From NCBI RefSeq assembly GCF_018390635.1, contig NZ_JAHBGE010000047.1, forward strand, positions 115,834-179,833: a DNA stretch of 64,000 nt. Direction: 5' to 3'. Below the pieces are notes generated by a model that worked only from the letters and a program-made list of their open reading frames with translations, was not told the DNA's origin and did no database searches. Below are positions 1-8,780 of the stretch, in pieces (the first letter of the stretch is position 1; each line of letters starts with the position of its first letter). The DNA is from Ancylobacter lacus. Lineage in GTDB: Bacteria > Pseudomonadota > Alphaproteobacteria > Rhizobiales > Xanthobacteraceae. The position numbers were made by a program, and so were the translations under genes.

Positions 1-722
1 AGCAGATGCGGGTGGACTTCATCGCCAATGCCAGCCACGAGCTGCGCACCCCGCTCGCCTCGCTCTCGGGCTTCATCGAGACGCTGCAGGGCCCCGCCCG
101 CAACGACACCGCGGCCCGCGAGCGCTTCCTCAAGATCATGTCGGAGCAGGCCCGCCGGATGTCCCGGCTGATCGACGACCTGCTGTCGCTCTCGCGCATC
201 GAGATGTCGGCCCATGTCCGGCCGGAAGCCGAGATCGACCTCGTCGCGGTGATCGCCCATGTCCGCGAGACGCTCGGCCCGCTGGCGCGGGAGCGCGGCG
301 TGAACGTGCAGTTCGCCCAGCCGCCGGCGGCGGTGATGGTGCGCGGCGACCGCGACGAGCTGATCCGGGTGTTCGAGAACCTGGTGGAGAACGCGCTGAA
401 ATATGGCGGCACCGGCGAGCGGGTGGACATCGCCCTCACCCGCGACGGCGCCGAGGTGGTGGCGAGCGTGCGCGATTTCGGCCCCGGCATCGCCCCCGAG
501 CACCTGCCCCGCCTGACCGAGCGGTTCTACCGGGTGGACACCGCGCATTCGCGCGAGCAGGGCGGTACCGGGCTCGGCCTCGCCATCGTCAAGCACATCG
601 TCGCCCGCCACCGCGGCCGCCTCGTTATCGAGAGCCGGCCCGGCGAGGGCGCGACCTTTGCCGTGCGGCTTCGCGGGCGTTTCGTTGATGCCCCGCAAAG
701 CGGCGTGAGTTCAGCGGCTTAG
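1..722 (+). CDS. phoR: Phosphate regulon sensor histidine kinase PhoR (5' truncated)
   Basis: This is the C-terminal catalytic part of a membrane histidine kinase. PhoR autophosphorylates in low phosphate and passes the phosphate to PhoB. The visible part begins just before the H box (ASHELRTPL; the His accepts the phosphate), followed by the dimerisation helix, the N box (ENLVENALKYG), G1 (DFGPGI) and G2 (GTGLGLAIV). The membrane and PAS parts lie left of the window. The assignment to PhoR rests on the kinase type plus its position directly before pstSCAB-phoU-phoB. A Pho box begins one base after the stop, so the pst operon has its own promoter. Confidence 0.93.
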   Translation, partial: QMRVDFIANASHELRTPLASLSGFIETLQGPARNDTAARERFLKIMSEQARRMSRLIDDLLSLSRIEMSAHVRPEAEIDLVAVIAHVRETLGPLARERGVNVQFAQPPAAVMVRGDRDELIRVFENLVENALKYGGTGERVDIALTRDGAEVVASVRDFGPGIAPEHLPRLTERFYRVDTAHSREQGGTGLGLAIVKHIVARHRGRLVIESRPGEGATFAVRLRGRFVDAPQSGVSSAA

Positions 723-723
723 A

Positions 724-752
724 CTGTCATAGAGGCGTCACCCACCCGTCAT
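724..752 (+). promoter_or_regulatory. Three-unit Pho box (PhoB-binding direct repeats)
   Basis: Three 7-base units, CTGTCAT (724-730), GCGTCAC (735-741) and CCGTCAT (746-752), are separated by 4-base spacers, giving an exact 11-base period. This matches the known PhoB site (CTGTCAT-like repeats spaced by about one helical turn). It lies about 100 bases before the pstS start and immediately after the phoR stop. Binding by PhoB~P is inferred. Confidence 0.85.
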
Positions 753-854
753 AGCACCTTGGCGCCATACCGATACACATCCCGCGTGACCGCTTTCCGT
801 CGCCTCCGGCCCCGACCGGAACGCAACCGGACTCACGAGCCAAGGAGAAGACCT

Positions 855-1895
855 TTGAAAATCGCACATATTCTCGGCGCCGCCGCCCTCGTGGCCGGCA
901 GCGTGTTTTCGGGCGGCGTGTTCGCTGCCGACATCAATGGCGCGGGCGCTTCCTTTCCGGCTCCCGCCTATCAGGCCTGGGGCGCCGCCTACAAGGCGAA
1001 GACCGGCACCGGCGTGAACTACCAGTCCATCGGCTCGGGCGGCGGTCAGAACCAGATCATCAACCGCACCGTCGATTTCGGCGCCTCCGACGCCCCGATG
1101 GCCGACGACAAGCTGACCACCAACAACCTGCTGCAGTTCCCCACCGTGATCGGCTCGGTGGTCGCGATCGTGAACGTCGACGGCGTCGAGGGCCTCACCC
1201 TGTCCGGCCCGGTCATCGCCGACATCTACCAGGGCAAGATCACCAAGTGGAGCGACGCCAAGATCGCCGAGCTGAACAAGGGCAAGAAGCTGCCGGACGC
1301 CGCCATCGTCCCGGTCTACCGCTCGGACAGCTCCGGCACCTCCTACGTCTTCACCTCCTACCTCGCCTCCTCCAGCGCCGACTGGAAGTCCAATGTCGGC
1401 GCCGCCACCTCGGTCCAGTGGCCGACCGGCGCGGGCGCGAAGGGCAATGAAGGCGTTGCCGGCACCGTGAAGAACACCAAGGGCGCCATCGGCTACGTCG
1501 AATACGTCTACGCCGCCGCCAACAAGCTCGCGACCACCGACCTCGTGAACAAGGCCGGCAAGGTGGTGAAGCCGGACGTGAGCACCTTCACCGCCGCGGC
1601 CGCCGCCGCCGACTGGAAGGGCGCCAAGAACTTCAACGCCTCGATGATCGACACCGCCGGCGCCGACGCCTGGCCGATCGTCTCCGCCACCTTCATCCTG
1701 CTGCCGAAGAACCCCACCAGCGGCGCGCAGTCGGCCGAGGTCATGAAGTTCTTCGACTGGGCCTACGGCAAGGAAGGCGACGAGATCGCCGAGAAGCTGC
1801 ACTACATCCCGCTGCCGGAAGCCGTGATCCAGGACGTCCGCAAGGCGTGGGCTTCCGAAGTGAAGGCCGACGGCAAGGCCGTCTGGACCAACTGA
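855..1895 (+). CDS. pstS: Phosphate-binding periplasmic protein PstS
   Basis: Soluble phosphate receptor (346 aa) of the high-affinity Pst ABC transporter; it binds orthophosphate in the periplasm and delivers it to PstCA. I chose the TTG start at 855 because AAGGAGAAG lies at 842-850 and the protein then begins with a clean signal peptide (MKIAHILGAAALVAG...VFA). The mature protein begins ADINGAGASFPAP, the usual PstS opening, and carries the phosphate-loop signatures GSGGGQ, GASDAPM and SDSSGTSYVF. A longer reading from 759 has no ribosome-binding site and would spoil the signal peptide. First gene of pstSCAB-phoU-phoB, under the Pho box. A strong hairpin follows before pstC. Confidence 0.95.
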   Translation: MKIAHILGAAALVAGSVFSGGVFAADINGAGASFPAPAYQAWGAAYKAKTGTGVNYQSIGSGGGQNQIINRTVDFGASDAPMADDKLTTNNLLQFPTVIGSVVAIVNVDGVEGLTLSGPVIADIYQGKITKWSDAKIAELNKGKKLPDAAIVPVYRSDSSGTSYVFTSYLASSSADWKSNVGAATSVQWPTGAGAKGNEGVAGTVKNTKGAIGYVEYVYAAANKLATTDLVNKAGKVVKPDVSTFTAAAAAADWKGAKNFNASMIDTAGADAWPIVSATFILLPKNPTSGAQSAEVMKFFDWAYGKEGDEIAEKLHYIPLPEAVIQDVRKAWASEVKADGKAVWTN

Positions 1896-1911
1896 TCCCC
1901 GACACGCCCGT

Positions 1912-1937
1912 CGGGCGGCGCCAGCCGGCGCCGCCCG
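1912..1937 (+). promoter_or_regulatory. pstS-pstC intergenic stem-loop
   Basis: CGGGCGGCGCC (1912-1922), loop AGCC, then GGCGCCGCCCG (1927-1937) form a perfect 11-bp stem. There is no T-run after it, so it looks like a partial terminator or an mRNA-stabilising hairpin rather than a full stop. Such an element would allow more PstS than membrane subunits to be made, as is common for binding proteins of ABC operons; that role is inference. Confidence 0.6.
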
Positions 1938-2023
1938 GCCCCGTTCGACCCCCGGCCTTCCCGTAGTATGGTTGACGCCCGCAGGTCCGCGCCTGCCGCG
2001 CCGCGCCAAAGGATCAGTTTGTC

Positions 2024-2995
2024 ATGGACGCCACGCTCAGCGGCACGCCGGCCGGCCAGGTGCTCGCTCAAAAGCCGACCGGCCGTATCAGCGACCCGAT
2101 CTTCGTCGGCCTGCTCTGGGCCAGCGGCATCTTCGTCCTCATCCTGCTCGGCCTCATCATCGCGATGCTGTTCGAGGGCGGGCTTCCCGCCCTGCGCGAA
2201 TTCGGCATCCAGTTCCTGTGGTCGACCTCCTGGAACCCGGTCACCGAGCGCTTCGGCGCCGGCGTCATGGTGTTCGGCACCCTGTTCAGCGCGGTGATCG
2301 CGGTCATCGTCGCCCTGCCGCTCTCCTTCGGCATCGCCTTCTTCCTCACCGAGATCGCCCCCGGCCCGCTGCGCCGGCCGATCGGCGTCGCGGTGCAGCT
2401 TCTGGCGGCCATCCCCTCCATCATCTACGGCATGTGGGGCTTCTTCGTCGTGGTGCCGCTGATCGCGGCCTATGTGCAGCCCCCGCTCATCGAATGGCTC
2501 GGCCCGCTGCCGGTGATCGGCGCGCTGTTCCAGGGCCCGCCGCTGGGCGCGGGCATGCTCACCGCCGGCCTCATCCTCGCGCTCATGATCGTGCCCTTCA
2601 TCACCGCGATGTTCGTCGAGGTGCTGGAATCGGTGCCGCCGATGCTGAAGGAATCCGCCTATGGCGTCGGCGCCACCACCTACGAGGTCTACCGCAACGT
2701 CTCGGTGCCCTATGGCCGCACCGCCATGGTCGGCGCGGTGATGCTCGGCCTCGGCCGCGCGCTGGGCGAGACCATGGCCGTCACCTTCGTCATCGGCAAC
2801 GCGACCCGCATGTCGGCCTCGCTGTTCGCCCCGGGCGCGACCATCGCCTCCACCATCGCCAATGAATTCCCGGAAGCGTCGATGGGCTCGCTGAAGCTCC
2901 AGTCGCTGCTGCAGCTCGGCTTCATCCTGTTCGTCATCTCCTTCATCGTCCTGGCGCTCTCCCGCGTGCTGGTGCGCTCGAAGCTCAAGTCCTGA
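2024..2995 (+). CDS. pstC: Phosphate ABC transporter permease PstC
   Basis: Inner-membrane permease subunit (323 aa) that forms the phosphate channel with PstA. It has a cytoplasmic N-terminus, a first transmembrane segment near residues 30-50, and about five further segments. The ABC-permease coupling (EAA) loop is visible as [30 protein letters not shown], close to the family consensus. The start has AAAGGATCAG upstream. It lies between pstS and pstA; pstA starts 16 bases after its stop. Length is within the family range. Confidence 0.95.
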   Translation: MDATLSGTPAGQVLAQKPTGRISDPIFVGLLWASGIFVLILLGLIIAMLFEGGLPALREFGIQFLWSTSWNPVTERFGAGVMVFGTLFSAVIAVIVALPLSFGIAFFLTEIAPGPLRRPIGVAVQLLAAIPSIIYGMWGFFVVVPLIAAYVQPPLIEWLGPLPVIGALFQGPPLGAGMLTAGLILALMIVPFITAMFVEVLESVPPMLKESAYGVGATTYEVYRNVSVPYGRTAMVGAVMLGLGRALGETMAVTFVIGNATRMSASLFAPGATIASTIANEFPEASMGSLKLQSLLQLGFILFVISFIVLALSRVLVRSKLKS

Positions 2996-3011
2996 TCGGA
3001 GGGCCCTTTCC

Positions 3012-3845
3012 ATGGCATCGCTCGCCCGACGACGCGCGACCGACTACACCGTCAAGGCGATCAGCACCGGCTTTGCCGCGCTGTCCATCGTCCTGCTCGC
3101 CTGGATCCTGTGGACCCTGCTGTCGCGCGGCCTGCCCGCGCTCGGGCCGCAGGTCTTCACCCGGGTCATGGGCCCGCCGGGCGCCGGCGGCGGCCTGCTG
3201 AACGCCATCGTCGGCAGCCTGATCCAGATCGTGATCGCGCTGCTGGTCGGCACGCCGATCGGCCTGATGTGCGGCACCTTCCTCGCCGAGAACGGCCGCG
3301 GCACGCAGATGGCCAACGTCGTCCGCTTCATCAACGACGTGCTGCTCTCCGCGCCCTCGATCCTGATCGGCCTGTTCGTCTACCAGCTCCTGGTGGTGCC
3401 GCTCGGCGGCTTCTCCGGCTGGGCCGGCTCCATCGCGCTGGCGATCCTCATCATCCCGGTGGTGGTGCGCACCACCGAGGACATGCTGAACCTGGTGCCG
3501 ATCGGGCTGCGCGAGGCCGCCTTCGCCCTCGGCGCGCCGCAGTGGAAGGTGGTGACGCTGGTGACCTGGCGCGCCGCCCGGGCCGGCATCGTCACCGGCA
3601 TCCTGCTGGCGCTGGCCCGCGCCGCCGGCGAGACCGCGCCGCTGCTGTTCACCTCGCTGGGCAACAATGGCTGGTCGCTCGACATGTCGCGGCCGATGGC
3701 CAGCCTGCCCATCGCCATCTATCAATACGCCGCCAGCCCCTTCGAGGACTGGGTCGCCCTGGCCTGGGCCGGTGCCCTTCTCATCACCGTTGGGGTGCTG
3801 ACCCTCAACATTCTTTCCCGCGTCGTCCTGGCGAAGATCAAGTGA
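3012..3845 (+). CDS. pstA: Phosphate ABC transporter permease PstA
   Basis: Second membrane subunit (277 aa) of the Pst transporter. Hydrophobic segments lie near residues 20-40, 70-95, 110-160, 190-215 and 245-270. The coupling loop ([20 protein letters not shown]) contacts PstB, and the [13 protein letters not shown] signature is typical of PstA. The ribosome-binding site ATCGGAGGG overlaps the end of pstC. Co-transcribed with pstC upstream and pstB, which starts 7 bases downstream. Confidence 0.95.
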   Translation: MASLARRRATDYTVKAISTGFAALSIVLLAWILWTLLSRGLPALGPQVFTRVMGPPGAGGGLLNAIVGSLIQIVIALLVGTPIGLMCGTFLAENGRGTQMANVVRFINDVLLSAPSILIGLFVYQLLVVPLGGFSGWAGSIALAILIIPVVVRTTEDMLNLVPIGLREAAFALGAPQWKVVTLVTWRAARAGIVTGILLALARAAGETAPLLFTSLGNNGWSLDMSRPMASLPIAIYQYAASPFEDWVALAWAGALLITVGVLTLNILSRVVLAKIK

Positions 3846-3852
3846 GCCGGAA

Positions 3853-4674
3853 ATGAATTTCGCACCCGACACCTCCCTCGACATTGCCAGCGCGGTGAAC
3901 CGCGCCACCGTTCCCGCCGGCGCCACCAAGCTGAAGGTGGAGAAGCTGAACTTCTACTACGGCGAGAACCACGCGCTGAAGAACATCAACTTCGACATTC
4001 CCGAGAAGCGCGTCACCGCGATGATCGGGCCGTCGGGCTGCGGCAAGTCCACCCTGCTGCGGGTGTTCAACCGCATGTTCCAGCTCTATCCAGGCCAGCG
4101 CGCGGAAGGGAAGATCCTGTTCGACGGCACCGACCTGCTCGGCAAGGAGCTGGACTCCACCGTGGTGCGCTCGCGCATCGGCATGGTGTTCCAGAAGCCG
4201 ACGCCCTTCCCGATGTCGATCTACGACAACATCGCCTTCGGGGTGAAGCTGCACGAGAGCCTCTCCAAGGCGCAGATGGACGAGCGGGTGGAGTGGTGCC
4301 TGCGCAAGGCCGCCATCTGGGAGGAGACCAAGGACCGTCTCCACACCTCCGCGCTCGGCATGTCGGGCGGCCAGCAGCAGCGCCTGTGCATCGCCCGCAC
4401 CATCGCGGTGCGGCCGGAGGTCATCCTGCTCGACGAGCCGACCTCGGCGCTCGACCCGATCTCGACCTCCAAGATCGAGGACCTGATCGACGAGCTGAAG
4501 CAGGAATTCACGATCGTCATCGTGACCCACAACATGCAGCAGGCCGCCCGCTGCGCCGACATCACCGCCTTCTTCTACCTCGGCGAGCTGATCGAGGTGG
4601 GCGTTTCCGCTGATATCTTCACCAATCCGCGCGAGCCGCGCACCCGCGACTACATCACCGGCCGCTTCGGCTGA
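3853..4674 (+). CDS. pstB: Phosphate ABC transporter ATPase PstB
   Basis: Cytoplasmic ATPase (273 aa) energising phosphate import. Visible motifs are Walker [10 protein letters not shown] (around residues 58-66), the PstB-typical [22 protein letters not shown]-loop region, the ABC signature [12 protein letters not shown], Walker [14 protein letters not shown], and the switch His in [14 protein letters not shown]. The N-terminus carries about 25 extra residues compared with the shortest family members, common in alphaproteobacteria. Tightly coupled to pstA and followed by phoU. Confidence 0.97.
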   Translation: MNFAPDTSLDIASAVNRATVPAGATKLKVEKLNFYYGENHALKNINFDIPEKRVTAMIGPSGCGKSTLLRVFNRMFQLYPGQRAEGKILFDGTDLLGKELDSTVVRSRIGMVFQKPTPFPMSIYDNIAFGVKLHESLSKAQMDERVEWCLRKAAIWEETKDRLHTSALGMSGGQQQRLCIARTIAVRPEVILLDEPTSALDPISTSKIEDLIDELKQEFTIVIVTHNMQQAARCADITAFFYLGELIEVGVSADIFTNPREPRTRDYITGRFG

Positions 4675-4699
4675 GGCCGCCGCGCCAGAGGATCGCACC

Positions 4700-5413
4700 A
4701 TGACCGAACACATCGTCTCGTCCTTCGACGCGGACCTCAAGGACCTCGGCCGCAAGGTCGTCGAGATGGGCGGCCAGGCCGAGCGCCTCGTCGCCGACTC
4801 GGTCGAGGCTCTCATCAAACGCGACGTCGACATGGCCCAGCGCGTCATCGTGCTGGACGGCCCGGTCGACCTGCTGCAGCGGGAGATCGAGGAAAAGGCG
4901 ATCCTCACCATCGCGCGCCGCCAGCCGCTCGCCAACGACCTGCGCGAGATCGTCGCCGCCATGCGGGTCGCCAACGACCTCGAGCGCATCGGCGACCTCG
5001 CCAAGAACACCGGCAAGCGGGTGCTGGCCCTCACCGGCGAATTCCACCCGCAGAAGCTGGTGCGCGGCGTCGAGCACATGTCGAACCTCGTGCTCGAGCA
5101 GCTCAAGGAAGTGCTGGACGCCTATGCCAGCCGCGACGACGAATCCGCCATCGCGGTGTGGAAGCGCGACGGCGATGTCGACGTGCTGTACACCTCGCTG
5201 TTCCGCGAGCTCCTCACCTACATGATGGAGGACCCGCGCAACATCTCGCTGTGCACCCACCTGCTGTTCTGCGCCAAGAACATCGAGCGGATCGGCGACC
5301 ACGCCACCAACATCGCCGAGACCATCCACTACCTCGTCTCCGGGCAGGTCCTCAGCGAGGAGCGCCCGAAGCAGGACACCAGCAGCCTGACGTCGGTGGC
5401 GTTCCCGGCCTGA
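4700..5413 (+). CDS. phoU: Phosphate transport system accessory protein PhoU
   Basis: Negative regulator (237 aa) that links Pst transporter state to PhoR kinase activity, so that pho genes are silent in phosphate excess. The protein is all-helical with two PhoU repeats. Metal-binding signatures are seen as VANDLERIGDLAKNTGK (about residues 91-107) and KNIERIGDHATNIAE (about residues 193-207), both with the family E/D pattern. It lies between pstB and phoB, the standard order. Confidence 0.95.
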   Translation: MTEHIVSSFDADLKDLGRKVVEMGGQAERLVADSVEALIKRDVDMAQRVIVLDGPVDLLQREIEEKAILTIARRQPLANDLREIVAAMRVANDLERIGDLAKNTGKRVLALTGEFHPQKLVRGVEHMSNLVLEQLKEVLDAYASRDDESAIAVWKRDGDVDVLYTSLFRELLTYMMEDPRNISLCTHLLFCAKNIERIGDHATNIAETIHYLVSGQVLSEERPKQDTSSLTSVAFPA

Positions 5414-5472
5414 GCGCGGCGCGCGCCGCACCGCCGAGCCGCCTCCGCCCTCCGTGGCCATAGGTTGAGACC

Positions 5473-6174
5473 ATGTCGACCAACATTCTGATCGTGGAGG
5501 ACGAGGAGCCCCTCACCCTCCTGCTGCGCTACAACCTCGAATCCGAGGGCTATTCGGTGGAAAGCGTCGGGCGCGGCGACGAGGCCGAGACCCGGCTGCG
5601 CGAGAGCGTGCCCGATCTCGTCATCCTCGACTGGATGCTTCCCGGCCTGTCCGGCATCGAGCTGTGCCGCCGCCTGCGCGCCCGGCCCGAGACCGAGCGC
5701 ATGCCGGTGCTGATGCTGACCGCCCGCGGCGAGGAGAGCGAGCGCGTGCGCGGCCTCGCCACCGGCGCCGACGACTATGTGGTGAAGCCGTTCTCCGTGC
5801 CCGAGCTGGTCGCCCGGGTGCGGGCGCTGCTGCGCCGCGCCAAGCCGGACCACATCGCCACCCTGCTGCGGGCCGGCGACATCGAGCTCGACCGCGAGAC
5901 CAAGCGGGTCTACCGCGCCGGGCGCGAGCTGCATCTCGGCCCGACCGAGTTCCGGCTGCTGGAATTCCTCATGCAGTCGCCCGGCCGGGTGTTCTCCCGC
6001 GAGCAGCTTCTGGACGGGGTCTGGGGCCAGGACGTCTATATCGACGAGCGCACCGTCGACGTGCATGTCGGCCGCCTGCGCAAGGCGCTGAACCGCCCGC
6101 GCCAGCCCGACCCCATCCGCACCGTCCGCGGCTCGGGCTACTCCTTCAACGAGATGTTCGCCCGCGCCCACTGA
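5473..6174 (+). CDS. phoB: Phosphate regulon response regulator PhoB
   Basis: OmpR-family response regulator (233 aa). The receiver domain has the acidic pocket (VEDEEP), phospho-acceptor Asp in VILDWMLPG (near residue 53), a conserved Thr/Ala region LMLTARGEE, and Lys in VKPFS. The C-terminal winged-helix DNA-binding domain (about residues 130-228) has the RVFSREQLLDGVWG and ERTVDVHVGRLRKAL motifs that bind Pho boxes. It is the last gene of the operon; its usual partner phoR lies at the other end of the block. It should act on the repeats at 724-752. Confidence 0.95.
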   Translation: MSTNILIVEDEEPLTLLLRYNLESEGYSVESVGRGDEAETRLRESVPDLVILDWMLPGLSGIELCRRLRARPETERMPVLMLTARGEESERVRGLATGADDYVVKPFSVPELVARVRALLRRAKPDHIATLLRAGDIELDRETKRVYRAGRELHLGPTEFRLLEFLMQSPGRVFSREQLLDGVWGQDVYIDERTVDVHVGRLRKALNRPRQPDPIRTVRGSGYSFNEMFARAH

Positions 6175-6275
6175 GGCGCGGCGGGGACCGGCATCGACCG
6201 GCGCCGGAGTCGGACGCCGCCGCACCGGGCGGGGCCGTGGCCGGACTCATCGTCCACCTCACCGCACCGACCGCA

Positions 6276-6293
6276 CCGGCCTTTCGAGGCCGG
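6276..6293. terminator. UUCG-loop hairpin between convergent phoB and phaZ
   Basis: CCGGCCT (6276-6282), loop TTCG, AGGCCGG (6287-6293) form a perfect 7-bp stem with the very stable UUCG tetraloop. It sits between the converging ends of phoB and the PHB depolymerase gene, so it could end transcripts from both sides. No T-run follows on either strand, hence modest confidence. Confidence 0.4.
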
Positions 6294-6312
6294 AGCGGCG
6301 GGTCCGCCGGGA

Positions 6313-7656
6313 TCAGACCGCGGCGTCGCGGGTGCGCGGATTAGACAGGATGAAGTCGGAAATGCGCGGGGCGATCTCGGCCCGGAAGCGCGAGCCGTTG
6401 AAGACGCCGTAATGCCCGACATCGGGCTGCATGTAGTGCACCCGCTTCGCCTCGGGAATGTTGGGGCACAGGGCATGGGCCGCCCGCGTCTGCCCGATCC
6501 CGGAGATGTCGTCGTTCTCGCCCTCGATGGTGAGCAGGGCGGTGTGACGAATCTTCGAGGTATCAACGGGTTGGCCACGATGGCGCATGCCCCCGCGGGG
6601 CAGCGCGTGCTCCACGAACACGGTTTCGATGGTCTGGAGATAGAACTCCGCGGAGAGATCCATCACCGCGAGATACTCGTCGTAGAACTCGCGGTGCTTC
6701 TCGGCGGAATCGCCGTCCCCCTTCACGAGGTGGCGGAACATGTCGGAATGAGCCTGCAGGTGGCGGTCGAGATTCATCGCCATGAAGCCGTGGAGCTGCA
6801 GGAATCCGGGATAAACCTCGCGCAGGACGCCGGGATGCGGCCACGGCACCGTGGTGATGACGTTGCGGCGGAACCAGTCCAGCCCGCGATCGAGGGCGAT
6901 GGCGTTGACCGCGGTCGGGCTCTCCCGGGTGTCGATTGGCCCGCCCATCAGCGTCATCGAGGCCGGCGCGGCCGGGTCGCCTTCCGCCTCCATCCGCGCC
7001 ACCGCCGCCAGCACCGGCACCGCCGGCTGGCACACCGCCATGACATGAACCCCGTCCGGCGCGTCGGCGGAGAGGAAGCGGATCATCTCGATGACGTAGT
7101 CGATATAGTCGTCGAGGTCGAACCGCCCCTCCGTCAGGGGAACCGACTTGGCGTCGAGCCAGTCGGTGACGAACACATCGTGATTGCCCAGCATGGTGCG
7201 CACCGTGCCGCGCAGCAGGGTGGCATGGTGGCCGGACATGGGCGCCACGATGAGCAGCCGGGGCTGCGGGCGGCGCGGCGGATACGGAAAATCCCGCTGG
7301 AAATGCAAGAGGTTGCAGAACGGCTTGCGCCACACCGGCTCAATGTGGACCGGCACCCGGCCGCCGCCGACGCTGACGTCGTCGATGCGCCATTCCGGCT
7401 TCTCGTAGCGCCGGATCGACCGCTCGAACATCTCGCAGGCCGCCGCGATCGACTTGCCGATCTCGGTATGGGAGATGGGATTGGCGGGGTTGCGGTAGTA
7501 GAGCCGGCCGGCATCGGCCATGGCGCGATAGGGGTTCAGCGCGGCGTGGCCGAACTCGAACATCCAGTAGAGCGACTTCGACAGGGTGGAGGCCGCCTCG
7601 ATCGGCTGAGGGGCGTCGTCACGATCCAGTGCGTCGCCAAAGACTCCGATGGCCAT
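6313..7656 (-). CDS. phaZ: Intracellular polyhydroxyalkanoate depolymerase
   Basis: Hydrolyses stored polyhydroxybutyrate granules in the cytoplasm. The 447-aa protein has the N-terminal region MAIGVFGDAL...YWMFEFGHAALNPYRAM and the C-terminal PHB_depo_C type fold. The nucleophile motif reads VCQPA with Cys at 209 instead of the Ser of ordinary lipase boxes. This matches the Cys-Asp-His type depolymerases of Cupriavidus; likely partners are Asp 382 or 383 in GENDDIS and His 415 in PDVGHYGVF. The start at 7656 has AGGAGA upstream. It runs alone on the minus strand, convergent to phoB. Confidence 0.92.
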   Translation of the reverse strand: MAIGVFGDALDRDDAPQPIEAASTLSKSLYWMFEFGHAALNPYRAMADAGRLYYRNPANPISHTEIGKSIAAACEMFERSIRRYEKPEWRIDDVSVGGGRVPVHIEPVWRKPFCNLLHFQRDFPYPPRRPQPRLLIVAPMSGHHATLLRGTVRTMLGNHDVFVTDWLDAKSVPLTEGRFDLDDYIDYVIEMIRFLSADAPDGVHVMAVCQPAVPVLAAVARMEAEGDPAAPASMTLMGGPIDTRESPTAVNAIALDRGLDWFRRNVITTVPWPHPGVLREVYPGFLQLHGFMAMNLDRHLQAHSDMFRHLVKGDGDSAEKHREFYDEYLAVMDLSAEFYLQTIETVFVEHALPRGGMRHRGQPVDTSKIRHTALLTIEGENDDISGIGQTRAAHALCPNIPEAKRVHYMQPDVGHYGVFNGSRFRAEIAPRISDFILSNPRTRDAAV

Positions 7657-7807
7657 GGTCGTCTCCTGTTGCCGGTCCCCCCGGTCGCCGGCTCTTGTGC
7701 GTTGCAACATAAATAGTCCGCGGGCTCGCGGCGTCAACGCGGCTTTTGGTTGTAGCCGGGCTGGCTTGCGCGAAGCGGGGCGGCGTGCGCATCGGCCGCA
7801 CCCGCGT

Positions 7808-8590
7808 TCAACCGGCGGTTTGCGGCCCTGCGGGCAGGTGCCAGGCGCCGACATGGTCGAGCAGCCGGATTTTGTCGTCCTGCCCGATGAGCCAGTTGGC
7901 GTGGAAGATGAATGGCTCGCGCACGCCCACCACCTGCGGCGCCCCGCTGTCGCCCTCCCGCAGAAGGGGGTGCAGCAGCCCGGTGGGAAAAAGCGACTCG
8001 GGAAGCGGGAAGATGGCGGAGAGATAGCGCGGCTCGCGCTCCAGCATCTGGGTGAAGGGCGCCTGCAGGGTAGAGGCGGCATTCGACGCCCGCGCCTCGG
8101 CAAACACCTCGCGAAACCGCGCGATCAGCGCCTGCGCCGCAGCGGATGGGCGGACGCAGAAGAAGCCGAGGCAGAAATTCGGCGGAAAGACCGCCACTGG
8201 CTCGGTCTGGATGGCGAGGTCGTAGACCTCCAGAATCCGGGCGAGATAGGGAAGCGGGTTGCGCAGCCACGCGATGTCGATGTCGCAATAGAGGGCGCAG
8301 TGACCCTGCTCCAGCGCCTCGGCGACGTAGCGCCAGCGGAGATCGCCGATGGCGCTGAAGGACTCCGTGCCGTAATCGGCATAGCCCGCCCCTCCCGAGG
8401 CAGGCGCCTTCATCTCCGGCACGATGAAACGGACCTCGGGGAATCGCTCGGCGATTGGCTCCGGCGCGGCGGCATCGCGGATGACGCAGACGTCACCCAG
8501 GGGGATGCCGACCTGCCGGATACTGGCGAGGCAGTTTTCCAGCATCGCCTCGCATTCGCCCATCGCCAGCAGAAAAAGCCTGAAGGTCAT
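7808..8590 (-). CDS. Putative nucleotide-diphospho-sugar transferase (glycosyltransferase)
   Basis: A 260-aa cytoplasmic protein without membrane segments. The central metal-binding motif is YCDIDIAWLRNPLP (DxD type, about residues 107-120), as in glycosyltransferases of the nucleotide-diphospho-sugar transferase family (Nucleotid_trans, PF03407). A late conserved block FIFHANWLIGQDDK resembles the His-containing end of that fold. I chose the ATG at 8590, preceded by GGGAGTGGGG; a longer reading from 8680 adds a cysteine-rich stretch without support. No sugar-synthesis neighbours are present, so the acceptor is unknown. The leader contains a hairpin. It stands opposite to regB. Confidence 0.65.
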   Translation of the reverse strand: MTFRLFLLAMGECEAMLENCLASIRQVGIPLGDVCVIRDAAAPEPIAERFPEVRFIVPEMKAPASGGAGYADYGTESFSAIGDLRWRYVAEALEQGHCALYCDIDIAWLRNPLPYLARILEVYDLAIQTEPVAVFPPNFCLGFFCVRPSAAAQALIARFREVFAEARASNAASTLQAPFTQMLEREPRYLSAIFPLPESLFPTGLLHPLLREGDSGAPQVVGVREPFIFHANWLIGQDDKIRLLDHVGAWHLPAGPQTAG

Positions 8591-8615
8591 CCCCACTCCC
8601 GAGCTGCGTCGTTCT

Positions 8616-8658
8616 GCCGGCGGATACGCCGGCGTCTTCGCTGCACATGTTCCACATG
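8616..8658 (-). promoter_or_regulatory. Hairpin and operator-like inverted repeat in glycosyltransferase leader
   Basis: GCCGGCG-GATA-CGCCGGC (8616-8633) is a perfect 7-bp stem about 25 bases before the glycosyltransferase start. CATGT-TCC-ACATG (8646-8658) is a perfect 5-bp inverted repeat further upstream, in the region shared with divergent regB. Either could be a regulator or attenuator site; no regulator is identified. Confidence 0.3.
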
Positions 8659-8780
8659 GTAAGGGTCTCGGCCAGAGCACTTGTGACTAAACGTCAGCTA
8701 TCCGGCCGTCTTCGTGCCCGCCGGGCGCGATCGACCACACCGCGGCGACGGGCAACGGGGCTCGCAGTACGGGAGACGCC

